Part shown: in pieces, positions 33,637 to 42,476 of the stretch
Layout: each line of letters begins with the position of its first letter
How positions within the stretch are numbered: position 1 is the first letter of the stretch
NCBI RefSeq assembly: GCF_030846775.1
Contig: NZ_CP132910.1
Span: forward strand, 3,785,001-3,849,000
DNA length: 64,000 nt
DNA from: Geothrix sp. 21YS21S-2
GTDB lineage: Bacteria > Acidobacteriota > Holophagae > Holophagales > Holophagaceae
Reading direction: 5' to 3'
Translations under genes and position numbers: made by a program
The notes under the pieces: generated by a model
Database searches by the model: none
Told to the model about the DNA's origin: nothing
The model's input: only the letters and a program-made list of their open reading frames with translations

Positions 33637-34491
33637 GTGGACGCGCACCTGGACCGGCTCTTCAACCATCTGGAATGGGCGGACGGGAGACTGATCGAGG
33701 CCCTGGAGGAGGCGCCGGGGGACGCGTTGCGGCTCCTCTGCCACGTCCTGGGCGCCGAGGCGACCTGGCTGGGCCGCATCCGGTGCGGGACCCAGGCCAA
33801 GGCGGCCCCCTGGCCGGGCCTGACCCTCGCGGAGTGCAGGTCCCTGGCCCAGGCCAACGCCGCGGGCTACCGGGAGGTGCTGAGAACCTCCACCGCCAGC
33901 GGCCTTGCCGCGCCGGTGCACTACGAGAACCTCAAGGGCGTGGAGTTCTGGACCCCCCTGCGGGACATCCTCCTCCACGTGGCCACCCACGGCGTCCACC
34001 ACCGGGGCCAGATCTCCCTGCTGCTGCGGCAGTCGGGTCGGGAGCCGGTGGACGTGGGGTTCATCACCTTCGCCCGGGAGGAGGAGGATCCGGGCCGGTA
34101 CGCCTACCTGGAGGTGGCGGCCGCGGATCTGGTGGAGGCCCTGGAGGCCAACGGGTCCGACCTGGCCTGGTTCCTGGATCTCGAGACCGGCGAGGTGCTG
34201 CCGGAGGCCGGCAAGGGCCGCAACGGCGAGGACCTGCTCCCCGTCGAGCCCCTGGCGCCCCGCGACCGGTTCGCCATCCTGGAGGACTTCGTGGAGGCCC
34301 TGCCGGAAGGCGAGGCCGCCCGGGCCCTGGGGCGGGCCCTGCGGCTGCCCAAGCCCTTCCGGGCCTTCCGGGACACCCTGAGGGACTTCCCGGACCTGGA
34401 GCAGCGGTGGCACGCCTTCAGCGAGGCCGGCCTGCGGAAGCTGGCCCAGGGCTGGCTCGACGAGAACGTGCCGGGTGCCCGCCTGATCTGA
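33637..34491 (+). CDS. DinB-fold domain fused to a UPF0158-like domain
   Basis: This 284-residue protein starts at a GTG with GGGAGG upstream. Residues 1-150 form a DinB/YfiT-like four-helix bundle with metal-type histidines (LFNHLEWADGRL near 8 and HGVHHRGQISLL near 120). Residues ~165-284 match the UPF0158 pattern: AADLVEALEANG, WFLDLETGEVL, then RPFRAFRDTL-like KPFRAFRDTLRDFPDLEQRW and a final SEAGLRKLAQGWL. DinB-fold proteins often are thiol-dependent transferases; UPF0158 function is unknown. I do not recall this fusion as a standard architecture. It converges with the lytic transglycosylase, with stops 4 nt apart. Confidence 0.75.
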   Translation: MDAHLDRLFNHLEWADGRLIEALEEAPGDALRLLCHVLGAEATWLGRIRCGTQAKAAPWPGLTLAECRSLAQANAAGYREVLRTSTASGLAAPVHYENLKGVEFWTPLRDILLHVATHGVHHRGQISLLLRQSGREPVDVGFITFAREEEDPGRYAYLEVAAADLVEALEANGSDLAWFLDLETGEVLPEAGKGRNGEDLLPVEPLAPRDRFAILEDFVEALPEGEAARALGRALRLPKPFRAFRDTLRDFPDLEQRWHAFSEAGLRKLAQGWLDENVPGARLI

Positions 34492-34495
34492 CCGG

Positions 34496-35335
34496 TCAGA
34501 ACACCTTCACTCCGGCGGTGCCCTTGGGTGGCGGCATGTCGCTGATCTGGGTGCGCCCGGTGGCGTCCACCCACTGGAAGAGCTTGCTGGTGCGGGGCTG
34601 GGGCTCGGGCGCGGCGTCCGGGGCCACGGCCTTCTCGCTCACCTCGAAGCCGCCCCGGCCCTTCTTCAGAAGGGCCATGGAGCCGGCGGCGCCGGGATCC
34701 GGCTGGACCAGGCGCTTGGCATAGAGGTTCATCACCCGGGGCACGTAGGCACGGGTCTCCGCGAAGGGGGGGATGCCCTTGTACTTGATGACGTTGTTCT
34801 CGCCCGAGTTGTAGGCGGCCACCACCCGGGGCAGGTCGCCCTGGAAGGCGTTCATGAGCCAGCGCAGGTACTTCACGCCACCGGTGATGTTCTGCCGGGG
34901 GTCGAAGGGGTCCAGGACGCCGAAGCGCTCGGCGGTCTGGGGCATGAGCTGCATGAGGCCCAGGGCCCCCGCGCGGCTGCGGGCCTTGGTGTAGAAGGCG
35001 CTCTCGGCCTGGATGATGGCCCGGGCCAGGTAGGGGTCCACGCCCTCGGTGGCGGCGATGGCGTCCACCATGGCCAGCAGCTCGGGACTCTTGAGGACCT
35101 TGGCCATCTCGGACGAGCTGATGGCCAGCCGGATATGGCCCACGCCCACGTGCTTGAGGGTGAGCCCCTGGCCCTTCATGTAGGAGGGGGGCAGGTTGTT
35201 GATGACGGTGTTGCCGTTCTTGTCGAAGTACGTGTAGAGGTAGGTCTGGCCTCGCTTGGCAGGGCCGTCCGCATGGGCCGCGCCCGTCAGGGCGGGACCG
35301 GCGAGCGAGAGGATGGCGAGGGCGGCGCGTTTCAT
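34496..35335 (-). CDS. Lytic transglycosylase (SLT domain) with two DUF4124-like segments
   Basis: This 279-residue exported murein hydrolase has a signal peptide (MKRAALAILSLAGPALTGAA). A DUF4124-like strand motif (YTYFDKNGNTVINNLPP, ~35-50) comes before the SLT domain, whose catalytic Glu lies in ARAIIQAESAFYTKA (~108-122), with GALGLMQLMPQTA, NITGGVKYLRWL and VAAYNSGENNV. A second DUF4124-like motif (FQWVDATGRTQISDMPP) closes the protein near 255-272. The family cleaves glycan strands to 1,6-anhydro ends. It is last in the leuS-pyrE-adenosyltransferase operon. Confidence 0.88.
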   Translation of the reverse strand: MKRAALAILSLAGPALTGAAHADGPAKRGQTYLYTYFDKNGNTVINNLPPSYMKGQGLTLKHVGVGHIRLAISSSEMAKVLKSPELLAMVDAIAATEGVDPYLARAIIQAESAFYTKARSRAGALGLMQLMPQTAERFGVLDPFDPRQNITGGVKYLRWLMNAFQGDLPRVVAAYNSGENNVIKYKGIPPFAETRAYVPRVMNLYAKRLVQPDPGAAGSMALLKKGRGGFEVSEKAVAPDAAPEPQPRTSKLFQWVDATGRTQISDMPPPKGTAGVKVF

Positions 35336-35359
35336 TGGCAATTAATCCCAATACCCAGT

Positions 35360-35917
35360 TTAACCCTGCTGCCTAGGGATCCACTTCACATCCTCCACCC
35401 CCGCGACCGCGTTGGCGGCCCGGGCCAGGGAGAAGAGCCAGTCGCTGAGCCGGTTCAGGTAGATGAGGACGTCGGCGGGAACGGTCTCCGCGGCGCTGAG
35501 GGAAACCACGTCACGTTCGGCCCTCCGACAGACCGTTCGGGCCCAGTGGGCGTAGGCGGAACCTTGGCAGCCCCCCGGAAGCACGAAGGCCGTCATGGGC
35601 GGCGCCAGGGAGGTGAGCCGGTCGATGTCCGCTTCCATCTCCGCGATGGACCAGGTGCGCCGGGTCATGCGCTGGTCCAGGAGCCCCGCGCACTGGGGCG
35701 GGGTGGCGAGCATGGCCCCCAGGGAGAAGAGGTCGTGCTGCACCGCCTGGATGTGCCCGGACAGGTCCGGGGGCAGGTGGAGGCCCAGGACGCCCAGGAG
35801 GCTGTTCAGCTCGTCCACGGTGCCGTAGGCCGCCAGGCGGAGGTGGTCCTTGGGCACCCGCTCCCCCCCGAAGAGCCCCGAGATCCCTTCGTCGCCGGTG
35901 CGCGTATAGATCTTCAT
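35360..35917 (-). CDS. PduO-type cob(I)alamin adenosyltransferase
   Basis: This 185-residue protein transfers the adenosyl group from ATP to cob(I)alamin to make coenzyme B12. The N-terminal ATP loop (MKIYTRTGDEGISGLFGG) and GTVDELNSLLG are family hallmarks. The C-terminal part has RRAERDVVSL and LNRLSDWLFSLAR helices. The CAxxxD-like helical core is present. Its start lies 7 nt after pyrE, within the leuS operon. A GTG at 35923 is an alternative start. Confidence 0.9.
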   Translation of the reverse strand: MKIYTRTGDEGISGLFGGERVPKDHLRLAAYGTVDELNSLLGVLGLHLPPDLSGHIQAVQHDLFSLGAMLATPPQCAGLLDQRMTRRTWSIAEMEADIDRLTSLAPPMTAFVLPGGCQGSAYAHWARTVCRRAERDVVSLSAAETVPADVLIYLNRLSDWLFSLARAANAVAGVEDVKWIPRQQG

Positions 35918-35924
35918 CCCCACC

Positions 35925-36548
35925 TCACTCGTGCCGTTTGCTCCACGCCACGGTATCAGCCCGCCACTCCTTCAGCGACTCCATATCGCGCTCCTCCAGG
36001 ATCCCCTTCTCCCGGGCCCTGGCGGCCAGCTCCGGGAAGGTGGCCAGCACCTTCAGGTCCACGCCGGCCTCCCGGAAGGCGGCCGCGGCCTGGGGCAGGT
36101 CGTAGCTGAACAGCGCCAGCACCTCCACCACCTGGGCGTCCTCGTGGCGCAGGGCCTCCACGCACTTGATGCTGGAACCGCCGGTGGAGATGAGGTCCTC
36201 GATGAGCACCACCCGGTGGCCGTCGGTGTGGGGCCCCTCCACCTGGCGGCCCATGCCGTGCTTCTTGGGTTCGGGGCGCACGTAGGCCATGGGCAGGTCC
36301 AGCTCGTCGGCCACCAGGGCGGCCCAGGCGATGCCGGCGGTGCTGGTGCCGGCGATGAGCGTGGGATCGGCCAGGGCCGCGGCCTCGGCCAGGGCCCGGC
36401 GGATCCGCCCGCGCAGCTCCGGGAAGCCCAGGAGCTGGCGGTTGTCGCAGTAGATGGGGGAGCGCAGGCCCGAGGCCCAGGTGAAGGGGCTCCTGGGGGA
36501 GAGGCGCACGGCGCCCGCGTCCAGGAGACCTGCGGCGAGATCGAGCAT
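35925..36548 (-). CDS. pyrE: Orotate phosphoribosyltransferase
   Basis: This 207-residue enzyme condenses orotate with PRPP to orotidine 5'-monophosphate in pyrimidine synthesis. The PRPP-binding motif VVLIEDLISTGGSSI (~113-127) and the flexible-loop PEPKKHGMGRQVEG (~93-106) are clear. SPIYCDNRQL near residue 30 is the usual N-terminal feature. AAGGAG precedes the ATG. The gap to leuS is 9 nt. Confidence 0.93.
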   Translation of the reverse strand: MLDLAAGLLDAGAVRLSPRSPFTWASGLRSPIYCDNRQLLGFPELRGRIRRALAEAAALADPTLIAGTSTAGIAWAALVADELDLPMAYVRPEPKKHGMGRQVEGPHTDGHRVVLIEDLISTGGSSIKCVEALRHEDAQVVEVLALFSYDLPQAAAAFREAGVDLKVLATFPELAARAREKGILEERDMESLKEWRADTVAWSKRHE

Positions 36549-36557
36549 GGGGGCTCC

Positions 36558-38981
36558 TTATTTGACGACGATGCTGACCAGCTTGCCGCCGGGGGGCACC
36601 ACCACCTTGACGATTTCCCTGCCCTCCATGTGGTGGAGCGCCTCGGGGCAGGCCAGGGCCGCGGCGCGGCGTTCCTCCTCGGTGGCCGAGGCCGGCACCA
36701 GGATGCGGCCGCGGACCTTGCCGTTCACCTGCACCACCACCGTCACCTCGTCGGCCGACAGCCACGCGGGGTCCGCCACGGGCCAGGCGGCGTGCATGCA
36801 GAAGCCCTCGTGGCCCAGGGTCGCCCACAGCTGCTCGGCCAGGTGGGGCGCGGCCGGGCTCAGCATGAGGGTGAAGACCTCGAGCGCGTGCTGCATGACG
36901 GCGCCGCGGTGCGGGGCGTCCGCGGGCAGGTCGGCCAGGGCGTTGGAGGTCTCCATGAGGCTGGATACCAGGGTGTTGAACTGGTAGCGGTGGTCCAGGT
37001 CGTCGGTGACCTTGTGGAGGGTCTGGTTCAGCTTGACCAGGAGGGTCTTCTCCTCGGCGGTGAGCTGGTCCTTGGCGGGGATGGCCTCCTTCGTGGGCAC
37101 GTGCTCCTCCACCATGCGCGTGGAGCGGCGCAGGAAGCGGGTGGCCCCCTCGATGCCCTCGAAGCCGGTCCAGTCGATCTCCTTCTCGATGGGCGCCGCG
37201 AAGATCATGAAGAGACGCAGGGCGTCCGTGCCGTACTTGGCGATCACCTCGTCGGGATCCACGATGTTGCCCTTGGACTTGGACATCTTGAAGCCGTCCT
37301 TGAGCACCATGCCCTGGCAGATGAGCTTCCTGAAGGGCTCGTCGCCCGAGGCCAGGCCCAGGTCGCGCATGATCTTGTGGAAGTACCGGGCGTAGATGAG
37401 GTGCATGGTGGCGTGCTCGATGCCGCCGATGTAGAGGTCCACCGGGCTCCAGGCGTCGGCCTCGGCCTTGGCGAAGGGGAGGGTCTCGTTCTTCGGGTCC
37501 AGGTAGCGCATCCAGTACCAGCTGGAGTCCACGAAGGTGTCCATGGTGTCCGTCTCGCGCCGCGCGGGCTTGCCGCACGCGGGGCAGGGGCAGTCCAGGA
37601 AGGTGCGGGAGGTGAGCAGGGGGGAGGCCCCGGCGCCCGCGAAGGCCACGTCCTCGGGGAGGCGGATGGGCAGGTTCTCCGCCTTCTCGGGCACCACGCC
37701 GCAGTCCGGGCAGTGCACCGTGGGGATGGGCGTGCCCCAGTAGCGCTGGCGGGAGAGGCCCCAGTCCTTGAGCTTGAAGGTGATGGCCTTCTCGGCGCGG
37801 CCTCCGAGCTTCCGGACCATCGCGTCCACGGCCTCGTCCGAGGTCAGGCCGTCGAACTCGCCGGAGTTCACGAGGATCCCGGGCTCCCAGGGGTTGGCGC
37901 TCTCGATGACCTTGGGGATGGGCAGGCCGTACTTCTCGGCGAATTCATGGTCCCGCTCGTCGTGGGCGGGCACGCCCATGACCGCCCCGGTGCCGTAGTC
38001 CATGAGGACGTAGTTGGCGGCGAAGATGGGGATCCTCTCCCCGGTGAAGGGGTGGATGGCCTCCAGCCTCGAGCGGCAGCCCAGCTTGATGTCGCTCATG
38101 AGCCGGTCCTCCCGGCTCATGGCGGCCACCTGGTCGCAGAAGGCCTTGAGGGCGGGATCGGACTGGGCCGCCTTGAGGATGAAGGGGTGCTCCGTGGACA
38201 GGGCCATGAAGGTCACGCCGCACAGGGTGTCCAGGCGGGTGGTGAAGACCGACACCTCGCTGCCGTCGGCGAGGTCGAAGGTGAGGCGGGCCCCTTCGGA
38301 CTTGCCGATCCAGTGCCGCTGCATGGCCTTGACGTTCTCGGGCCAGTCCAGCTGGCCGTGGCCGCTGAGGAGCTCGTCGGCGTACTTGGTGATGGCGAAG
38401 AAGTACTGCTCCAGCGCCTTCTGCACCACCGGGTGCCCGGTGCGCTCGTCCTTGCCGTCCACCACCTGCTCGTTGGCCAGCACCGTGCCCAGGGCCTCGC
38501 ACCAGTTCACGTTGCGCAGCGCCCGGAACACGTCGCCGCGTTCCCACATCTTCAGGAAGAACCACTGGTTCCACTTGTAGTACTCGGGCAGGAAGGTGGC
38601 GATCTCCCGGTCCCAGTCGTAGCTGATGCCCATCTTCTGGATCTGGCCCTTCATCTCCTGGATGTTGGCCCGGGTCCAGATGGCGGGGTGGATGCCGTTC
38701 TTGATGGCCGCGTTCTCCGCCGGCATCCCGAAGGAGTCCCAGCCCAGCGGATTCATGACCTTGTCCCCCCGCATGCGCCGGAACCGCGCCACCACGTCGC
38801 CCAGCGTGTAGTTGCGCACGTGCCCCATGTGGATGCGCCCGCTGGGGTAGGGGAGCATGACGAGCATGTAGAAAGTACGGTCACTGGGCTTGAGCTCGGA
38901 CGCGCGGGGCGCGCGGAAGGCCTGCGCCTCCATCCAGCGCTGCTGGATCAGGGATTCCTGGTGCAGGGGATCGAACGGCAT
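36558..38981 (-). CDS. leuS: Leucyl-tRNA synthetase
   Basis: This 807-residue class I synthetase charges tRNA-Leu. The HIGH motif reads HMGH (51-54, in GRIHMGHVRNYT), the KMSKS motif reads KMSKS (~565-569), and the CP1 editing domain lies between (TRLDTLCGVTF, with the conserved Thr-rich site, and PAHDERD). The CxxC...CxxC zinc module (PDCG, then CPACG, near 420-455) is present. The C-terminal domain ends at the stop with no truncation. It is the first gene of a four-gene operon with pyrE, the adenosyltransferase and the lytic transglycosylase. Confidence 0.97.
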   Translation of the reverse strand: MPFDPLHQESLIQQRWMEAQAFRAPRASELKPSDRTFYMLVMLPYPSGRIHMGHVRNYTLGDVVARFRRMRGDKVMNPLGWDSFGMPAENAAIKNGIHPAIWTRANIQEMKGQIQKMGISYDWDREIATFLPEYYKWNQWFFLKMWERGDVFRALRNVNWCEALGTVLANEQVVDGKDERTGHPVVQKALEQYFFAITKYADELLSGHGQLDWPENVKAMQRHWIGKSEGARLTFDLADGSEVSVFTTRLDTLCGVTFMALSTEHPFILKAAQSDPALKAFCDQVAAMSREDRLMSDIKLGCRSRLEAIHPFTGERIPIFAANYVLMDYGTGAVMGVPAHDERDHEFAEKYGLPIPKVIESANPWEPGILVNSGEFDGLTSDEAVDAMVRKLGGRAEKAITFKLKDWGLSRQRYWGTPIPTVHCPDCGVVPEKAENLPIRLPEDVAFAGAGASPLLTSRTFLDCPCPACGKPARRETDTMDTFVDSSWYWMRYLDPKNETLPFAKAEADAWSPVDLYIGGIEHATMHLIYARYFHKIMRDLGLASGDEPFRKLICQGMVLKDGFKMSKSKGNIVDPDEVIAKYGTDALRLFMIFAAPIEKEIDWTGFEGIEGATRFLRRSTRMVEEHVPTKEAIPAKDQLTAEEKTLLVKLNQTLHKVTDDLDHRYQFNTLVSSLMETSNALADLPADAPHRGAVMQHALEVFTLMLSPAAPHLAEQLWATLGHEGFCMHAAWPVADPAWLSADEVTVVVQVNGKVRGRILVPASATEEERRAAALACPEALHHMEGREIVKVVVPPGGKLVSIVVK

Positions 38982-39091
38982 GGGGCAGCCTCGCGGTAAA
39001 CGATTAGTTTACCGGAGGGGGGGGGTATGGCCAAGGGACGGGCTCTTGCTCAACCCTTCAAGGGACTTGCACCCGATAGGCGTGCAGACTC

Positions 39092-39358
39092 CTCGTTTGA
39101 CTGGGTGGGCCCGCCCTTCGGATGATTGCGCCTACCCACTCCGCATTGAACCGACGGTGTGAAGTCCCATAGAACAACCCCAACGCCGAGGACGCCGGGA
39201 AGCCGAGGAACGCCGAGAATAAGCTCTATTTTCCTCGGCGAACCTCGGCACCCCGGCGTCCTCGGCGATGGGCATTTTCTTGCCTGACCACACGTTCTTG
39301 CCATTGCGTGGTGGGTCGGCGCATTCAACCGAAGGGCCGGCCCACCCCGTCGAACGAG
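39092..39358. repeat. Nested palindromic (MITE-like) element, 267 bp
   Basis: The ends CTCGTT...AACGAG open a pair of ~57-bp imperfect inverted repeats (39092-39148 and 39302-39358; about 80% match by eye). Inside is a second hairpin (39184-39219 against 39232-39267) built from CGCCGAGG/CCTCGGCG blocks around an AT-rich loop. There is no coding capacity. Its right end sits exactly where a Bro-N-like frame is cut off. The shape is that of a non-autonomous transposable or REP-type element. No target-site duplication is obvious. Confidence 0.6.
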
Positions 39359-39579
39359 GGCTCAGCCTTGGGGCTGGGGACTGACTGGACGAGGCGGAGG
39401 AGGATCTCGGCCGTCGCGACGTCCGACAAGTCATTCTTGCCATCGGAAGCCGGTAGCTTCAGTCGGTAACATTTTGCAACCACCTCGCTGCCCCCCCTGG
39501 ACCGACGGTTCTTCAACACTTTCCAGTAGTTGCGTGCCGCCTGGTGATTTCCTGCCCATTCCGTCTCCCGAACGTCCGC
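39358..39579 (-). pseudogene. Bro-N / phage antirepressor-type gene remnant
   Basis: In one minus-strand frame the sequence reads QAARNYWKVLKNR, then GSEVVAKCYRLKLPASDGK, LSDVATAEILLRL and QSVPSPKAEP. This strongly resembles Bro-N-domain proteins (RNYWKVLKNRL...LKMxAxDGKxRLTDVADxETLxRLIQSIPSPKAEP). The N-terminal part is missing, and the C-terminal side ends at the palindromic element. A bar of about 70 residues remains, so it is a dead fragment of phage or mobile origin. Confidence 0.6.
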
Positions 39580-40341
39580 TCAGGGTTGCGCCGGTTCCGC
39601 CGTCCGCCGGTAGAAGATCACCTCAGACCCGAACCTCGGGCTCCAGCTCATCTTCCAGCGCTCCCGGCCTTCCACCTCGAACCAGGGGTTTGGCGGCAGG
39701 CCCTTCATGATCATCACGATCCCGCGCAGGTTCTTCGCGCGGGAAAGGCGCTCGGCCACGGTCTTCAGGAGCTCGTCCGAGTAGAACACCGAGTCCATGT
39801 AGACCACGGTGGCGTCCGCATAGTCGGCCTGGGCCATGTCCTGCTCCCGGAGGTCCAGGGTCCTGCCCTGAAGGAGGCCCTGCTCCTCCATCCGCTTCCG
39901 GGCGGCCTTCCCGACCGCGACGCGGGAGGCCGCCAGCTCCACGCCCACGGCCCTGCGCAGCGGCGTGGTGAGGAGGGCCTGCATGAGGAAGTAGCCCCTG
40001 CCGCTGCCCAGGTCGTAGAGCACGTCGTCCTTGCCGACTCCCAGCCGCTTGAGCATGAGGTCGGTGGTGGCGGGCGCGGGCTCGCCGTAGATGTGGGCCT
40101 TGTCCTCCTTGAGGCCGGCCTCTCCGTGGGAGGCGTTCACCCTTTTGCGTTCCTCGTCCGGGGTCTCCCTGCGGAAATCGTCGATGGAACTGTTGGGAAT
40201 CTGCTCGAAGATGTCGTCCAGGTGGGCCGTGGCCACCCGCCATGACATCACGGGGGCCGGGGTGGCGACCTGGGGCGCCCTGCAGCCGGACACGGCAAGC
40301 ACCAGGAACAGAGCCAGGAGGAAGGGGCGCTTGATCATCAT
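39580..40341 (-). CDS. Predicted lipoprotein with class I SAM-methyltransferase (DOT1-like) fold
   Basis: This 253-residue protein begins with a lipoprotein signal (LALFLVLAVSGC, lipobox VSGC, Cys near residue 20). It is followed by a Rossmann-type methyltransferase domain: IYGEPAPATTDLMLKRL, motif I VLYDLGSGRGYFLMQAL (~110-126), an acidic residue after strand 2 in RAVGVELAASRV, and LREQDMAQADYADATVVYMDS (motif II/IV). The pattern resembles the DOT1-like lysine methyltransferase family. S-adenosylmethionine is not thought to exist outside the cytoplasm, so export of such a domain is odd; it may have lost catalysis or the signal may be a mimic. Ribosome site is weak. Confidence 0.65.
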   Translation of the reverse strand: MMIKRPFLLALFLVLAVSGCRAPQVATPAPVMSWRVATAHLDDIFEQIPNSSIDDFRRETPDEERKRVNASHGEAGLKEDKAHIYGEPAPATTDLMLKRLGVGKDDVLYDLGSGRGYFLMQALLTTPLRRAVGVELAASRVAVGKAARKRMEEQGLLQGRTLDLREQDMAQADYADATVVYMDSVFYSDELLKTVAERLSRAKNLRGIVMIMKGLPPNPWFEVEGRERWKMSWSPRFGSEVIFYRRTAEPAQP

Positions 40342-40452
40342 GGAATTCGACCCAATAAAATAATCATTGAATTAAAATGGCCTCCCCAACCCCTTTGTCA
40401 ACCCCGCCTCTTCATGAAAGGGATGAATTTCTGTCTTTTATCCTTTTACATA

Positions 40453-40502
40453 CCCGTTCATCCCCGGGAAATTAAATGCTTAATTCGCCGGGGATGAACG
40501 GG
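40453..40502. other. 15-bp perfect hairpin at the group II intron insertion site
   Basis: Arms 40453-40467 and 40488-40502 match perfectly; the 20-nt AT-rich loop can pair further. The intron starts 12 nt after the second arm. Some bacterial introns home next to hairpins, so this could be part of the target. Confidence 0.6.
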
Positions 40503-41107
40503 GATGGACGGGGAGTGCGCCAGGCCAAGCCTGGGCGAGGAGGATGGATGACCTAAGACAGACTGAAACCTCGCAATGGAGCCCAGCGGGGAGGCAGCAA
40601 GCCCCGCCCGGCAAAGCTGGCCAGCAGCCGGAACCGAGTCTTGCGTGGGGAAGGGCGACCGACCTCGTGAAGCGTAGACAGGGAGTGCATGGGCCGTGTG
40701 ATGGAGCCCCGAAAGCATCCAACCGTGGGAGTCGACGCCGTTCTCCGATCGGAAGACAGCACCCGAAGGTCGCAAGGGCCTGACCGTAGGGTCCCACCGG
40801 GGTCATAGAGCAGGGCACGTGCACAGGGGTTCCCCAGGAACCTGGGAGATCCAGCCATCTCCGCCAACAACCCAGTGGTGAGGGAAGCCACGTAAAACGA
40901 ACCCAGGCTCGCCGGGGGGTGCCGCCCCCGGCGGGAGCGAACAGCCGGCACAGGGCGGTACCGCAAACTGAAGGAAACGAAGGAGCGCGGGAGGGGTGGC
41001 CGGAAGTCGGAGCAGCTCATAGTAGCGATGATCGCGGGGAACCGGGCCGCCGGGACCCGCTGGAGCCAAGGAGCTGCCGGATCACGGAACCGTTGAAGGG
41101 AAAGATA

Positions 41108-42438
41108 ATGGGTGCAATGACATCCAACAGCGTCTCCACGAAACAACAACGGATCGCAGAACTGGCCAGGATCCACCCGGAGGTGGCTTTCACCTCCTTG
41201 GCCTACCACATGGACCTGGACTGGATGAAGGAAGCCTTCGGGCGCACCCGCAAGGATGGGGCGACCGGGGTGGACGGCGTGACGGGCAAGGAATACGGGG
41301 AAAACCTGGAGTCCAACCTCCAGAGCCTCCTGAACCGGGCTAAGAACGGCGACACCTACAAGGCCCCTCCAGTCCGGAGAACCTACATCCCGAAAGGGGA
41401 TGGCAGCCAACGCCCCCTGGGCATTCCCGCCTTCGAAGACAAGGTCCTGCAAAGGGCCGTGGTGATGGTGATGGAACCGCTCTATGAGCAGGACTTCCTG
41501 GACTGCTCCTACGGGTTCAGGCCCGGGCGCTCCGCGCACATGGCGCTGGAGGCGATTTGGCAGGGGTTGATGGACATGGGGGGAGGCTGGGTGCTTGACG
41601 TGGATATCCGTAAGTATTTCGATACTTTGGACCACGGGAAGCTGCGGGAAATCCTTGACCTGCGGATGAAGGACGGCGTTCTGAGGCGCCTGATCGGCAA
41701 ATGGCTCAACGCGGGCGTGCTGGAGAAAGGATGCATCACGCACCCGGAAACCGGCTCGCCCCAGGGCGGGGTGGTCAGTCCGATGCTCGCCAACATCTAC
41801 CTCACGAGGTGGTGCTGGACGTGTGGTTTGAAAGGGAGGTCAAGCCCCGACTCCGGGGTCGGGCCTTCCTGGTGCGCTACGCGGACGACTTCGTGATGGG
41901 CTTTGCCCAGGAGGAGGATGCCAAGCGGGTTATGGAAGTCCTGCCCAAGCGGTTCGAGCGGTATGGCCTGACGATCCACCCGGATAAGACCCGGCTGGTG
42001 GAGTTCTGGAAGCCGAGGGAGCCCAGGGACCCCAATGGGGGACCAGGCCACTTCGACTTCCTGGGATTCACCCACTACTGGGCCACGGCCAAGAACGGCC
42101 GGTGGGTGGTGAAGCGGAAGACCGCGAAGAGCCGGATGAGTCGGGCGCTCACGAAGATCGGGGAGTGGATGGCCAAACACCGCCACCTCCCGGTGCGCGA
42201 GCAATGGCGGACGATCAACCAGAAACTGGTCGGTCACTTCAGGTATTACGGGATCACGGGGAACTCCAGGGCCCTGGCGCACTTCCGCTATGAAGTTGGG
42301 CGAAGGTGGCGTGGATGGCTCAACCGGAGGTCCCAGCGGGCCCGCATGACCTGGGATCGCATGAACAAGCTTCTGGCTCGGTTCCCACTGGCCCCAGCCA
42401 TCAGTTACGCATCGAAACTACGTCCTCAGCGACCGTGA
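41108..42438 (+). pseudogene. ltrA: Group II intron reverse transcriptase/maturase, frameshifted
   Basis: Reading starts at the ATG 41108 and covers RT blocks 0-5: [55 protein letters not shown] and [16 protein letters not shown]. At 41811-41813 one base is missing: 'NIYL' is followed by a wrong frame, while the other frame continues [17 protein letters not shown], then YADDFVM (RT catalytic site), the thumb/domain X (GHFRYYGITGNSRALAHF) and the end at 42438. There is no endonuclease domain. With the base restored the protein would be about 443 residues, normal for the family. Confidence 0.85.
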
Positions 42439-42442
42439 CGAG

Positions 42443-42476
42443 GAGCCGGATGCGGTAGTCCCGCACGTCCGGATCT
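42443..42476 (+). ncRNA. Group II intron domain V
   Basis: A 34-nt hairpin with the catalytic AGC near its base and a 4-nt terminal loop, directly after the maturase stop. It closely matches the domain V consensus of bacterial introns, which supports an active ribozyme core. Confidence 0.8.

Noticed and set aside
40919-41107. In-frame extension upstream of the maturase
   Set aside because: It falls in the ribozyme part of the intron; a normal start with AAGGGA is at 41108.
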